Assembly (NCBI RefSeq): GCF_003324565.1
Contig: NZ_QOLA01000002.1
Coordinates: 682,001 to 746,000 of the forward strand
Origin: Streptomyces sp. SDr-06
GTDB taxonomy: Bacteria; Actinomycetota; Actinomycetes; Streptomycetales; Streptomycetaceae
Length of the DNA: 64,000 nt
Direction of reading: 5' to 3'
Shown here piece after piece: positions 1 to 8,724 of the stretch. The notes under the pieces are model-generated. The model had not been told where the DNA came from and did no database searches. It saw only the letters and a list, made by a program, of their open reading frames with translations. Each line of letters starts with the position of its first letter. Within the stretch, counting starts at the first letter, position 1. The position numbers were made by a program, and so were the translations under genes.

Positions 1-2483
1 AGCCGCGCCTTCGTGAACCGCGTCGCCTCCGCCGACGTCGGATCCTCGGGCCACGGATGCTTGGGGTAGCGGCCGCGCAACTCGGCGCGGACCGCTCGGT
101 AGCCCTCGCGCCAGAAGTTCGCGAGGTCCGCGGTGACGGCGGCGGGCCGCCCGGCGGGCGAGAGCAGATGGACCAGGACGGGCACCCCGGCCACCTCCGG
201 CGTGCCGTCCAGGCCGAACATCTCCTGCAACTTGACGGCCAGGACGGGCTGTTCACCCCCGTACTCCACCCGTATCCGGGAGCCGCTGGGGACCTGGATG
301 CGCTCGGGGGCCAGCTCGTCGAGCCGGGCCGCCTCCCCGGTCGCCCACGGAAGCAGCCGGCCCAGGGCCGCCCCCGCCTCGATCCGCCCGAGGTCGGCCC
401 GGCGCCGGGCCCGCGACAGCTCGGGCTCCAGCCACTGCGCGGCCCGGTCGAGCAGCGCCTCGTCGCGCACATCGGGCCAGGGCTCCCCGAGCACCCGGTG
501 CAGGAACGCCAGCCGTTCCCGCAGGCCCCGCGCCTCGCGGGTCCAGCGCAGCAGGCCGAGCCCGTCCCGCGCCAGGCCGTCGAGCAGCGCGGCCCGTACG
601 AGCTCCGGATCGGGGCTCTTCAGCGGCCGCACGGACAGCTCGACCGCGCCGAGCCTGGCCACCCGTCGAGCTACCACCTCGCCGTCCTCCCAGTGCACCT
701 CCTCGCCGTCGGAGAGCAGATGGTCCGCGGCGAGGCGTGCGGTCGCCTCGTCGATGACGGCGGCCAGGCGGACGCGGGCGGACGCCGCCTGCACGGGCCG
801 GTCCGCGACGGCGACCGCCAGCCAGTCCGCCGTACCCAGCCCCGAGCCCGCCGCCGCCTCGGCGCCGGTGCCGGACGCCATGAGGAACGCGCCGCCACCG
901 CGGGCCCGCGCCACCCGTTCGGGAAACGCCAGGGCCGCCACCAGCCCCGCCGCGGCCTCGGCGGAGCCCTTCTCGGGGTGGTCACCGGCGAACGGGGCCA
1001 GGCGTCGCACCTCCTGGAGCCAGCGCGCCGCGTACCCGTCGCCGCCCCGGCGCGCCGTGCGCCAGGCCGCCGCGAGATCGTCCCCGTACTCGCGGGGCGG
1101 TTCCTCGCTGAGCAGCGCCACCACTTCGGCGGCCCGCCGGGCTCCCACCTCGCCGGCGCCGTCCAGCAGGGCGCGGGCGAGCCGTGGATGCAGGCCCAGC
1201 CGGGCCATGCGGGCCCCGCGCCCGGTGGCCCGGCCCTGGTCGTCCACGGCGCCGATCGCCGTGAGCACGGACCGGGCCGCGGCCATCGCGCCCGTCGGCG
1301 GCGCGTCGAGCAGGGCGAGGCCCTCGGCCGTCGGGTCGCCCCAGCAGGCGGCCTGGAGGGCGAAGGCGGCCAGGTCGGCGACCTTGATCTCGGGGGCCGG
1401 GAAGCGCGGCAGGCGGCCGTGCTCCGCCTCGGTCCAGCACCGGTAGACCACGCCCGGCGCCTCGCGCCCGGCCCGGCCCGCCCGCTGGCGGGCCGCCGCC
1501 TGCGAGGCCCGCACCGTCGTCAGGGCGCCGAGACCCCGGGCGTGGTCCACCCTCGGCTCGCGGGCCAGCCCGCAGTCGACGACCGCCCGCACCCCGGGAA
1601 CGGTCAGTGAGGACTCGGCGACCGAGGTGGCGAGGACCACGCGCCGATCCGGCGATCCGGCGAGCACCGCGTCCTGCACGGAGGCCGGGGCCCGCCCGTG
1701 CACCTGGAGCACCTCGATGCCGGGCAGATCACCCAACTGCCGTGCCACGCGGGCGATTTCCCCCACGCCGGGCAGGAAGCAGAGCACATCCCCGTCCTGC
1801 TCGGCCAGCGCCCGGCGCACGGTGGCCGCCACGTGCGAGAGCAGGGCCGGATCCACCCGCATGCCGTGCGGTGGCCGGACCGGCTGCGCGGGGGGCGCCC
1901 ACACCACGTCCACCGGGTGGGCCACCCCGGCTGCCGTCACGACCGGTGCGTCCCCCAGGAGCCGGGCCCAGCCCTCCGCGTCCGTCGTCGCGGAGGCGGC
2001 CACCAGACGCAGCTCGGGCCGCAGCGCGGCCCTGACGTCGAGGAGGAAGGCGGCGACGGTGTCCGCGTCGAGATGGCGCTCGTGGCACTCGTCGAGCACG
2101 ACGACATCGACCCCGGCCAACTCCTGGTCGCGCTGCAGGCGTTGAAGGAGCACTCCGGTGGTGACGACCTCGACGACGCTGCCGGGGCCGACGGACCGCT
2201 CGCCCCGCACGGTGAAGCCGACCCGCCCGCCCGTCCGCTCGCCGAGCAGCCAGGCCATCCGCCGCGCGGCCGCCCGGGCCGCGATCCGGCGCGGCTCGGC
2301 GACCACGACCCGGCGCACCGGGCCGTCCCCGGCCAGGCCCGCGAGGACCAGTGGCACGAGGGTCGTCTTGCCGGTGCCGGGCGGCGCGCACAGCACGGCC
2401 GTCCCGTGCCCGTCGAGCGCGGCGAGCAGCTCGGGCACGGCCTCGCGGACGGGGAGGGCGTCGAGTGCGTCGGTTCGGATCAT
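1..2483 (-). CDS. hrpB: ATP-dependent RNA helicase HrpB (partial, runs off left edge)
   Basis: DEAH-type ATP-dependent helicase of the HrpB family; the cellular role in actinomycetes is poorly defined, and RNA remodelling is inferred from the family. About 827 codons are visible, close to the usual 820-850, so only the extreme C-terminus is missing beyond position 1. The protein begins MIRTDALDALPV. Walker A (PPGTGKTT) is at about residues 34-41 and the DECH box, followed by ERHLDAD, at about 127-130, giving the superfamily 2 helicase core. The ATG at 2481-2483 is the first start of the frame. The gene lies downstream of, and in the same direction as, a methyltransferase gene, but a strong hairpin at 2552-2586 separates them, so it is probably transcribed alone. 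Confidence 0.9.
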   Translation of the reverse strand, partial: MIRTDALDALPVREAVPELLAALDGHGTAVLCAPPGTGKTTLVPLVLAGLAGDGPVRRVVVAEPRRIAARAAARRMAWLLGERTGGRVGFTVRGERSVGPGSVVEVVTTGVLLQRLQRDQELAGVDVVVLDECHERHLDADTVAAFLLDVRAALRPELRLVAASATTDAEGWARLLGDAPVVTAAGVAHPVDVVWAPPAQPVRPPHGMRVDPALLSHVAATVRRALAEQDGDVLCFLPGVGEIARVARQLGDLPGIEVLQVHGRAPASVQDAVLAGSPDRRVVLATSVAESSLTVPGVRAVVDCGLAREPRVDHARGLGALTTVRASQAAARQRAGRAGREAPGVVYRCWTEAEHGRLPRFPAPEIKVADLAAFALQAACWGDPTAEGLALLDAPPTGAMAAARSVLTAIGAVDDQGRATGRGARMARLGLHPRLARALLDGAGEVGARRAAEVVALLSEEPPREYGDDLAAAWRTARRGGDGYAARWLQEVRRLAPFAGDHPEKGSAEAAAGLVAALAFPERVARARGGGAFLMASGTGAEAAAGSGLGTADWLAVAVADRPVQAASARVRLAAVIDEATARLAADHLLSDGEEVHWEDGEVVARRVARLGAVELSVRPLKSPDPELVRAALLDGLARDGLGLLRWTREARGLRERLAFLHRVLGEPWPDVRDEALLDRAAQWLEPELSRARRRADLGRIEAGAALGRLLPWATGEAARLDELAPERIQVPSGSRIRVEYGGEQPVLAVKLQEMFGLDGTPEVAGVPVLVHLLSPAGRPAAVTADLANFWREGYRAVRAELRGRYPKHPWPEDPTSAEATRFTKAR

Positions 2484-2551
2484 GCGCTCAGTGTCGTACG
2501 TCCCGCCCGGCGGCGTGACGCTCTGTCCACAGGGACGGTGGGCTTGTATGA

Positions 2552-2586
2552 CCAATCCCGGGCCGGGAGGCCCGGCCCGGGATTGG
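2552..2586. terminator. Perfect 16-bp hairpin terminator
   Basis: Arms 2552-2567 and 2571-2586 are exact inverted repeats (CCAATCCCGGGCCGGG) around a 3-nt AGG loop. It lies 60 bases past the stop of the minus-strand methyltransferase and before hrpB. There is no T-tract, as is usual for streptomycete terminators. Confidence 0.75.
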
Positions 2587-2646
2587 CGAGCCCCGTCCTG
2601 CCCCGTCCTGCCGCGTTCAGCCGTGTTCAGTCGGTTTCTGCCGGGT

Positions 2647-3486
2647 TCAGTCGCGTACGCACACGAAGATCGCGGTCCCGGGGATCAGATTGCCCCGCAG
2701 CGGGGACCAGCCGCCCCACTCCTGCGCGTTCCAGGCCGGCCACTCCGGCTCGACCAGGTCCTCCAGGCGGAAGCCGCCCGCGACCACGTCCCGCACCCGG
2801 TCGCCCAGGGTGCGGTGGTGCTCCACATAGACGGCGCGGCCGCTCTCGTCCTGCTCGACGTAGGGCGTGCGGTCGAAATAGGAGGCGCCGACGGAGAGGC
2901 CCTCGGGGCCCGGCTCGTCCGGGAACGCCCAGCGGATGGGGTGGGTGACCGAGAAGACCCAGCGGCCGCCGGGGCGCAGCACCCGGCGCACCTCGCGGAA
3001 GACCTTCACCGGGTCGGCCACGAAGGGGACGGCGCCGTAGGCCGAGCACGCCAGGTCGAAGGAGGCGTCCGCGAAGGGCAGGGCGCCCGCGTCCGCCTCG
3101 ATCAGCGGAAACGTGCCTCCGTCGATGCGCAGCGCGTGCTGGAGCTGGCGGTGCGAGAGGTCGAGCGCCACCGGGCGGGCGCCCTGGGCGGCCAGCCAGC
3201 GCGAGCACTGGGCGGCGCCCGCCCCGATCTCCAGGACGTCGAGACCCTTCAGGGACTCCGCCGGGCCGAGGAGGCGGGCGTCCGCCTCGTCCAGGCCCTC
3301 GGGGCCCCAGACGAACCGGTCGTCCCCGAGGAACGCCCCGTGATCGGTCTGGTACTCGTCGGCGTTGCGGTCCCACCAGCCGCGACTGGCCCGGCTGCTC
3401 TCCGTGTCCCCGGCGGCACGCCGGGTCGCCTCGGGCCCGGAATCGGAGCCGTTATCGGACTCGTACGCTTGGATCTCTTGGCTCAT
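2647..3486 (-). CDS. Class I SAM-dependent methyltransferase
   Basis: A 279-residue methyltransferase of the UbiE/Methyltransf_11 type; the substrate is unknown. The SAM-binding motif I reads VLEIGAGAAQ at about residues 84-93, followed by an acidic strand end (VALDLSHRQL) expected to bind the ribose hydroxyls and the post-motif LACSAYGAVPFVADP. The first 35 residues are hydrophilic and probably disordered. The ATG at 3484-3486 faces the rpsA leader, so the two genes are divergent. This is a common neighbour of rpsA in Streptomyces (general knowledge). No signal peptide or membrane segment, so cytoplasmic. It could modify a small molecule or a ribosomal component; the sequence does not decide. 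Confidence 0.85.
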   Translation of the reverse strand: MSQEIQAYESDNGSDSGPEATRRAAGDTESSRASRGWWDRNADEYQTDHGAFLGDDRFVWGPEGLDEADARLLGPAESLKGLDVLEIGAGAAQCSRWLAAQGARPVALDLSHRQLQHALRIDGGTFPLIEADAGALPFADASFDLACSAYGAVPFVADPVKVFREVRRVLRPGGRWVFSVTHPIRWAFPDEPGPEGLSVGASYFDRTPYVEQDESGRAVYVEHHRTLGDRVRDVVAGGFRLEDLVEPEWPAWNAQEWGGWSPLRGNLIPGTAIFVCVRD

Positions 3487-3631
3487 CGTGTCCGTCGTTG
3501 TAGTTTGCGCGGAACGCGACCTCGTGTTCTCGAAGGTCTCGAAAAGAGGTCTGCGGGGCCCATCGTGGCCTCGGGGAACCTTAGTTGTGCCGGGAATGCG
3601 GGGATCCGCCCCGGGTGTGCGCCTTCGCGCA

Positions 3632-3660
3632 TTGACCGTGTCCGGCTGCCCCCGTATGCT
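3632..3660 (+). promoter_or_regulatory. Vegetative (HrdB-type) promoter for rpsA
   Basis: TTGACC (3632-3637), a 17-bp spacer and TATGCT (3655-3660) give an excellent principal-sigma promoter. Transcription should start near 3667, leaving a 5' leader of about 190 nt before the rpsA ATG. The rest of the 374-base gap upstream of rpsA holds no gene that I can support. Confidence 0.7.
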
Positions 3661-3860
3661 ACAAGTTGCGCTGCGAGCCTGCGCACCTCAGACGTAGCAG
3701 GCGCGCTTCCATCTGTTGTATGTCCCCTCGGTTGTCGAGGCGCCATCCGGACCGACCCGGAGAGGCGCTTCCCAGGCTGTCCGGCTTCTGCAGAGGCGAT
3801 ACGGGCTCTCGGCGTGGCAGTACCTACGACTTTCTGTCCGTAACCGGAGCCCTTTCCCAC

Positions 3861-5360
3861 ATGACGAGCAGCACCGAGACCACCGCCACCACCCCGCAGG
3901 TTGCGGTCAACGACATCGGTAACGAGGAAGCCTTCCTCGCCGCGATCGACGAGACGATCAAGTACTTCAACGACGGCGACATCGTCGACGGCGTCATCGT
4001 GAAGGTCGACCGGGACGAGGTCCTGCTCGACATCGGTTACAAGACCGAAGGTGTCATCCCGAGCCGCGAGCTCTCGATCAAGCACGACGTCGACCCGAAC
4101 GAGGTCGTCAAGGTCGGCGACGAGATCGAGGCCCTGGTTCTCCAGAAGGAGGACAAGGAAGGCCGCCTGATCCTCTCGAAGAAGCGCGCTCAGTACGAGC
4201 GTGCCTGGGGCACCATCGAGAAGATCAAGGAAGAGGACGGCATCGTCACCGGCACCGTCATCGAGGTCGTCAAGGGTGGTCTCATCCTCGACATCGGCCT
4301 CCGTGGCTTCCTGCCGGCCTCCCTCGTCGAGATGCGCCGCGTCCGCGACCTCCAGCCCTACGTGGGCAAGGAGCTCGAGGCGAAGATCATCGAGCTGGAC
4401 AAGAACCGCAACAACGTGGTCCTGTCCCGCCGCGCCTGGCTCGAGCAGACCCAGTCCGAGGTTCGCCAGACGTTCCTCACCACCCTGCAGAAGGGTCAGG
4501 TCCGCTCCGGCGTCGTTTCCTCGATCGTCAACTTCGGTGCCTTCGTGGACCTGGGTGGCGTCGACGGTCTCGTCCACGTCTCCGAGCTCTCCTGGAAGCA
4601 CATCGACCACCCGTCCGAGGTTGTCGAGGTCGGCCAGGAAGTCACCGTCGAGGTCCTCGACGTGGACATGGACCGCGAGCGTGTCTCCCTGTCGCTGAAG
4701 GCGACGCAGGAGGACCCGTGGCAGCAGTTCGCCCGTACGCACCAGATCGGGCAGGTCGTCCCCGGTAAGGTCACCAAGCTCGTTCCGTTCGGTGCGTTCG
4801 TGCGCGTCGACGAGGGCATCGAGGGCCTGGTCCACATCTCCGAGCTGGCCGAGCGCCACGTGGAGATCCCGGAGCAGGTCGTCCAGGTCAACGACGAGAT
4901 CTTCGTCAAGGTCATCGACATCGACCTCGAGCGTCGCCGGATCTCGCTGTCCCTGAAGCAGGCCAACGAGTCCTTCGGTGCCGACCCGGCGTCGGTCGAG
5001 TTCGACCCGACCCTGTACGGCATGGCCGCGTCCTACGACGACCAGGGCAACTACATCTACCCCGAGGGCTTCGACCCCGAGACCAACGACTGGCTCGAGG
5101 GCTACGAGACCCAGCGCGAGGCGTGGGAGGGCCAGTACGCCGAGGCGCAGTCGCGCTTCGAGCAGCACCAGGCCCAGGTCATCAAGTCCCGCGAGGCCGA
5201 CGAGGCCGCCGCTGCCGAGGGTGCTGCCGCCCCGGCCGGTGCCCCGGCGGGCGTCTCCGGCGGTTCGTACTCCTCGGAGTCGGACGACAACTCCGGCGCC
5301 CTGGCGTCGGACGAGGCGCTGGCTGCCCTGCGCGAGAAGCTGGCGGGCGGCCAGAGCTGA
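3861..5360 (+). CDS. rpsA: 30S ribosomal protein S1
   Basis: Ribosomal protein S1, which helps the small subunit capture mRNA. At 499 residues it has the four-S1-domain actinobacterial form, shorter than the six-domain E. coli protein. S1 repeats lie at about residues 38-106, 124-188, 208-277 and 294-363; repeats 3 and 4 carry the typical FGAFVxLGG/DGLVHxSEL pattern. An acidic, Ala/Gly/Ser-rich tail (about 440-499) ends in ALREKLAGGQS, the region conserved among actinobacterial S1 proteins. The ATG at 3861 is chosen because the protein then starts MTSSTETTAT; the frame upstream is open but lies within the leader. A strong terminator follows at 5393. The long leader may allow autoregulation, as is known for S1 in other bacteria. 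Confidence 0.98.
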   Translation: MTSSTETTATTPQVAVNDIGNEEAFLAAIDETIKYFNDGDIVDGVIVKVDRDEVLLDIGYKTEGVIPSRELSIKHDVDPNEVVKVGDEIEALVLQKEDKEGRLILSKKRAQYERAWGTIEKIKEEDGIVTGTVIEVVKGGLILDIGLRGFLPASLVEMRRVRDLQPYVGKELEAKIIELDKNRNNVVLSRRAWLEQTQSEVRQTFLTTLQKGQVRSGVVSSIVNFGAFVDLGGVDGLVHVSELSWKHIDHPSEVVEVGQEVTVEVLDVDMDRERVSLSLKATQEDPWQQFARTHQIGQVVPGKVTKLVPFGAFVRVDEGIEGLVHISELAERHVEIPEQVVQVNDEIFVKVIDIDLERRRISLSLKQANESFGADPASVEFDPTLYGMAASYDDQGNYIYPEGFDPETNDWLEGYETQREAWEGQYAEAQSRFEQHQAQVIKSREADEAAAAEGAAAPAGAPAGVSGGSYSSESDDNSGALASDEALAALREKLAGGQS

Positions 5361-5392
5361 CGCTCTGACCTCGGCTGGTAGATAGCTGAAAG

Positions 5393-5424
5393 CAAGGCCC
5401 GCTCCCTTGGGGGAGCGGGCCTTG
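5393..5424 (+). terminator. rpsA terminator
   Basis: A perfect 14-bp stem: CAAGGCCCGCTCCC (5393-5406) pairs with GGGAGCGGGCCTTG (5411-5424) around TTGG. It begins 32 bases past the rpsA stop codon. Confidence 0.9.
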
Positions 5425-5598
5425 TCGCATGTCCCGGGCCGTGGGGCCGAACGGGTCCGGCCGGGGCGTCAACCCGGTTCATCCGCAGCCGAGTTGTCCG
5501 GTGTTCCCGCGGCGGCCGGGTGCCGCCCGGCAGACTGGACGCGTGCCCCGCGACCGTTCACCGGGCCGCGCACGGCTTTCTGTGAAAGCGGCGGGGAC

Positions 5599-5625
5599 GG
5601 GAATGCCCGCGTCCTGGCGGTCGTT
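5599..5625 (+). promoter_or_regulatory. Sigma-R (thiol-oxidative stress) type promoter for the PAC2 gene
   Basis: GGGAAT (5599-5604), exactly 18 bases, then GTT (5623-5625). This matches the established Streptomyces sigma-R consensus GGAAT-N18-GTT. Transcription would start near 5632, about 25 nt before the GTG of the PAC2 gene, with the AGGAGG ribosome-binding site lying in that leader. Confidence 0.55.
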
Positions 5626-5657
5626 CTTCCTGATGAACACGAGGAGGAGCGGTAATC

Positions 5658-6596
5658 GTGCTTGATCCGCAGGATTTGTACGAATGGGAGCCGAAGGGCC
5701 TCGCCGTCGTCGACATGGCGCTCGCGCAGGAGTCGGCAGGCCTGGTCATGCTGTACCACTTCGACGGCTACATCGACGCGGGTGAGACCGGCGAGCAGAT
5801 CGTCGAGAAGCTGCTGGACACGCTGCCCCACCAAGTGGTGGCCCGCTTCGACCACGACCGCCTCGTCGACTACCGCGCCCGGCGCCCGCTGCTGACGTTC
5901 CGGCGCGACCGCTGGACCGACTTCGAGGTGCCCGCCCTGGAGGTCCGCCTGGTGCAGGACGCCACGGGCGCGCCCTTCCTGCTGATGTCGGGCCCCGAGC
6001 CGGACGTCGAGTGGGAGCGCTTCGCGCTCGCCGTGCGCCAGATCGTCGAGCGCCTCGGTGTGCGCCTCTCGGTCAACTTCCACGGCATCCCCATGGGCGT
6101 GCCGCACACCCGTCCCGTCGGCATCACGCCGCACGGCAACCGCACGGACCTGATGCCAGGACACCGCTCGCCGTTCGACGAGGCGCAGGTGCCCGGAAGC
6201 GCCGAGTCGCTGATCGAGTACCGCCTGATGGAGTCCGGCCACGACGTCCTGGGGGTGGCCGCGCATGTGCCGCACTACGTGGCGCGCTCGGCCTACCCGG
6301 ACGCGGCGCTGACCGCCCTGGAGGCGGTCACGGCGGCAACGGGCCTGGTCCTGCCCAGCGTTGCGCACAGTCTCCGTACGGAGGCCCAGCGCACCCAGAC
6401 CGAGATCGAGCGCCAGATCGGCGAGGGCGACGAGGAACTGGTCAGCCTGGTCCAGGGCCTTGAGCACCAGTACGACGCGGTGGCGGGCGCCGAATCGCGC
6501 GGCAACCTGGTCGCCGAACCGGCGGATCTGCCCTCGGCGGAGGAGCTGGGCCGCGAGTTCGAGCGGTTCCTGGCCGAGCGGGAGGGCGACGCCTAG
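5658..6596 (+). CDS. PAC2 family protein
   Basis: A 312-residue PAC2-domain protein, the family of eukaryotic and archaeal proteasome-assembly chaperones. In actinomycetes the role is not established, but these bacteria do carry proteasomes. Visible family features are the N-terminal [20 protein letters not shown], the [12 protein letters not shown] loop in the middle and [18 protein letters not shown] near residue 215. No signal or membrane segments. The start is GTG at 5658 with GAGGAGGAG about 10 bases upstream. A sigma-R-type promoter directly upstream suggests induction by disulfide stress, which fits a protein-quality-control role (inference). coaE follows in the same direction after 24 bases but has its own -10 box. 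Confidence 0.88.
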   Translation: MLDPQDLYEWEPKGLAVVDMALAQESAGLVMLYHFDGYIDAGETGEQIVEKLLDTLPHQVVARFDHDRLVDYRARRPLLTFRRDRWTDFEVPALEVRLVQDATGAPFLLMSGPEPDVEWERFALAVRQIVERLGVRLSVNFHGIPMGVPHTRPVGITPHGNRTDLMPGHRSPFDEAQVPGSAESLIEYRLMESGHDVLGVAAHVPHYVARSAYPDAALTALEAVTAATGLVLPSVAHSLRTEAQRTQTEIERQIGEGDEELVSLVQGLEHQYDAVAGAESRGNLVAEPADLPSAEELGREFERFLAEREGDA

Positions 6597-6620
6597 CGGC
6601 GGGCGCCTAAGCTTCCGCTC

Positions 6621-7220
6621 ATGCTGAAGGTGGGCCTGACCGGCGGTATCGGCGCCGGCAAGAGCGAAGTGTCACGGCTGCTCGTCTCCTACGGAGCCGT
6701 GCTGATCGATGCGGACAGGATCGCGCGGGAGGTCGTCGAGCCCGGAACCCCGGGCCTGGCGGCCGTGGTCGAGGCGTTCGGCCCCGACATCCTGTCCGCG
6801 GACGGCACCCTGGACCGCCCCAAGCTGGGCGCCATCGTCTTCTCCGACCCGGACAGGCTCGCGGTCCTGAACAAGATCGTGCATCCGCTGGTCGGCGCGC
6901 GCTCCGCCGAACTGGAGTCGGCGGCCGGCCCCGACGCGGTCGTCGTCCACGACGTACCCCTCCTGACGGAGAACGGCCTCGCGGCGCTGTACGACCTGGT
7001 GGTCGTCGTCGACGCGACCCCCGAGACCCAGCTCGACCGGCTCGTGCGGCTGCGCGGCATGAAGCCCGAGGAGGCACGGGCGCGGATGGCGGCCCAGGCC
7101 GACCGCGCCCAGCGCCTGACCGTCGCCGACCTGGTGGTCGACAACGACGGCCCCCTGGAGGCGCTGGAGCCGCAGGTGCGCAAGGTGTGGACGGAGCTGG
7201 TGGACCGGGCGGGACAGTAG
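6621..7220 (+). CDS. coaE: Dephospho-CoA kinase
   Basis: Phosphorylates the 3'-hydroxyl of dephospho-CoA to give coenzyme A, the last step of CoA synthesis, in the cytoplasm. The 199-residue protein is the normal single-domain length (some actinobacteria carry a longer form with a C-terminal UPF0157 domain, absent here). P-loop GGIGAGKS is at residues 8-15; [17 protein letters not shown] is the conserved CoA-kinase segment; [10 protein letters not shown] and the [16 protein letters not shown] lid follow. The sequence TAAGCT at 6608-6613 sits 7 bases before the ATG and no Shine-Dalgarno is present, suggesting a leaderless transcript. Confidence 0.95.
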   Translation: MLKVGLTGGIGAGKSEVSRLLVSYGAVLIDADRIAREVVEPGTPGLAAVVEAFGPDILSADGTLDRPKLGAIVFSDPDRLAVLNKIVHPLVGARSAELESAAGPDAVVVHDVPLLTENGLAALYDLVVVVDATPETQLDRLVRLRGMKPEEARARMAAQADRAQRLTVADLVVDNDGPLEALEPQVRKVWTELVDRAGQ

Positions 7221-7436
7221 GGGGAGGCCCTCGCCCGGCGGCCCCATGCGGAGGGCGGGGCGCGGTCGTCTCGAGCGGCCGCGAATCCGCTTGTGCGCGC
7301 CCCGCGCGCCGGGGGAGTGCGAGCCCCGCCGGGCCGGCGCACCGGCGCGTATCGGAGCCGTAGGGGATTCGCTCGTCGTGCTGGGTTTGCGCGACTTGGC
7401 CCGCCGCAGGTCACCGGGGCGGATTACGATCCGGGT

Positions 7437-7823
7437 GTGGTCTTCGTACTGGCGGGTTTCACGGTGCTCGGCGGTCTGGTGGCGCTCCTCGCCGGGGCGT
7501 ACGGGCTGCGGGAGAGTCGGCGGGTCCAGCGGGCGGGCGCGTTCGCGTGGGCGCTGGTGAAACCGGCACCGCAGGGCGCCGAGCGGCCCCTTCTGCAGTT
7601 CGAGACCGATGAGGGCCACGTCCTCGAACTTCCCTCCCCGGTCCCGCCCAGCCGCCGCGAGCCCCTCCCGCCGGGCAGCACGGTCCGCGTGTCCTACGAT
7701 CCGGCCGACCCGCGCACCGTCGTCGTCCTGGGCCGCGAACGCACCGCCGTGGACCGGGCGTTCGTGGCGGCGGGCGCGGCGATCGTGCTGCTGGGGCTGA
7801 CACTGGCCGCGGCCGCCCTGTGA
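7437..7823 (+). CDS. DUF3592-type small membrane protein
   Basis: A 128-residue protein of unknown function resembling the DUF3592 family. It has an N-terminal membrane segment (FVLAGFTVLGGLVALLAGAY), a soluble middle with GSTVRVSYDPADPRTVVV typical of the family, and a C-terminal membrane segment (AGAAIVLLGLTLAAAAL). The frame is open upstream to 7293, but GTG at 7437 is preferred: it gives the N-terminal helix as the signal anchor, and TACGAT (7425-7430) lies 6 bases before it, in line with leaderless initiation. About 215 bases between coaE and this start hold nothing else I can recognise. Confidence 0.7.
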   Translation: MVFVLAGFTVLGGLVALLAGAYGLRESRRVQRAGAFAWALVKPAPQGAERPLLQFETDEGHVLELPSPVPPSRREPLPPGSTVRVSYDPADPRTVVVLGRERTAVDRAFVAAGAAIVLLGLTLAAAAL

Positions 7824-7917
7824 GGCGCACGCCCGCGCGCGATCGACTTCACAGGCGTACGGAATACCCGGGCTGGGCATGGCGTTGACAACGCCCAGCG
7901 AGGGAAAGGACAGGCAG

Positions 7918-8289
7918 GTGGCGGAGAGCACCCCCGAGACGCACGTCATCGACTACCGCGCGGCCGAGCAACTCCTGGCCGCCCGGGACCCGCGTGGCGC
8001 CGTCAAACTTCTCGACTCGGTCATCGCGGCCCACCCCGAGAACACCGCGGCGCGTCTGCTGCGGGCCCGCGCCTTCTTCGCCGCGGCCCAACTCCGCTCG
8101 GCCGAGCTGGAGTTCCAGCTGGTCCTGGAGCGTGAGCCGGACAACGCCTTCGCCCACTTCGCCCTGGCCCGCACCTACGAGCGCGAAGCCCGGCCCGACC
8201 AGGCCAAGCGCCACTTCCGGCTGGCCGCGGCCCTCGATCCGAAGCCGGAGTACCTGGCGGCGGCGCGCTTCGAGGACGAGGCCGAGTAG
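7918..8289 (+). CDS. Tetratricopeptide repeat protein
   Basis: A 123-residue soluble TPR protein, probably a small protein-interaction scaffold; partner unknown. Three TPR-like units are visible: AAEQLLAARDPRGAVKLLDS, ARLLRARAFFAAAQLRSAEL and AFAHFALARTYEREARPDQA, each with the W/L-G/A-Y/A-P pattern in reduced form. GTG at 7918 is chosen because AAGGA (7906-7910) lies 7 bases upstream and the protein then begins with AESTPETHVIDYRAAE; an in-frame ATG at 7879 would add 13 residues. The gene follows the DUF3592 gene by 94 bases. Confidence 0.8.
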   Translation: MAESTPETHVIDYRAAEQLLAARDPRGAVKLLDSVIAAHPENTAARLLRARAFFAAAQLRSAELEFQLVLEREPDNAFAHFALARTYEREARPDQAKRHFRLAAALDPKPEYLAAARFEDEAE

Positions 8290-8313
8290 CCGGACCCGCA
8301 CAGGAACCGGCGC

Positions 8314-8583
8314 TCAGGGCCGGCGGGTGCGCGGCGGCTCGTAGGGCGGCACGTCGCGACCCGGCTGGTAATGGGGGCCCTGCCGGATATGGCGGATGAT
8401 CATGAAGAGGTCGACGACGATCACCGCCGTCAGGGCCGCGCAGGCCGCCATCCACCCCGGCCGCCCCTCCAGCGCGAAGCCGACCGTGCCTCCGGCGGCC
8501 CAGATCAGGCCCCAGATGCTCAGCCAGAGCCGCATCCGCAGGGGGCTGCGGGCGGTGATCGGTTCGTTACCGGTGCGCGGCAT
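8314..8583 (-). CDS. Small two-helix membrane protein (DUF6343-like)
   Basis: An 89-residue protein with the start MPRTGNEPITARSPLRMRLW, two adjacent hydrophobic helices (about residues 20-37 and 45-64) and the tail RHIRQGPHYQPGRDVPPY. It resembles a small uncharacterised streptomycete membrane family (DUF6343, recalled rather than searched). Function unknown. The ATG at 8581-8583 is selected although the frame stays open upstream, because the conserved part begins there. It is convergent with the TPR gene and divergent from the acyltransferase gene. Confidence 0.7.
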   Translation of the reverse strand: MPRTGNEPITARSPLRMRLWLSIWGLIWAAGGTVGFALEGRPGWMAACAALTAVIVVDLFMIIRHIRQGPHYQPGRDVPPYEPPRTRRP

Positions 8584-8724
8584 GGTGATCGCCTCTACAG
8601 GGGGTGTACCCGCTGGGCCGGAGGCGAAAGCCGCAGGGCACGAGGGATCCGGACGGTATGCCGGTGCCGGGCGCGTCCGCGAATGCGGCGGCGCGGGACG
8701 ATCCGGGTGGCTAGGGTGGCGCGC

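Noticed and set aside
3592..3618. Sigma-R-like box (GGGAAT) upstream of rpsA
   Set aside because: After 18 bases the sequence is TGT, not GTT, and a better TTGACC-N17-TATGCT promoter lies just downstream.
3483..5168. Open frame antisense to rpsA
   Set aside because: Shadow of the S1 coding sequence; the translation is a Leu/Val/Asp-rich mirror without motifs.
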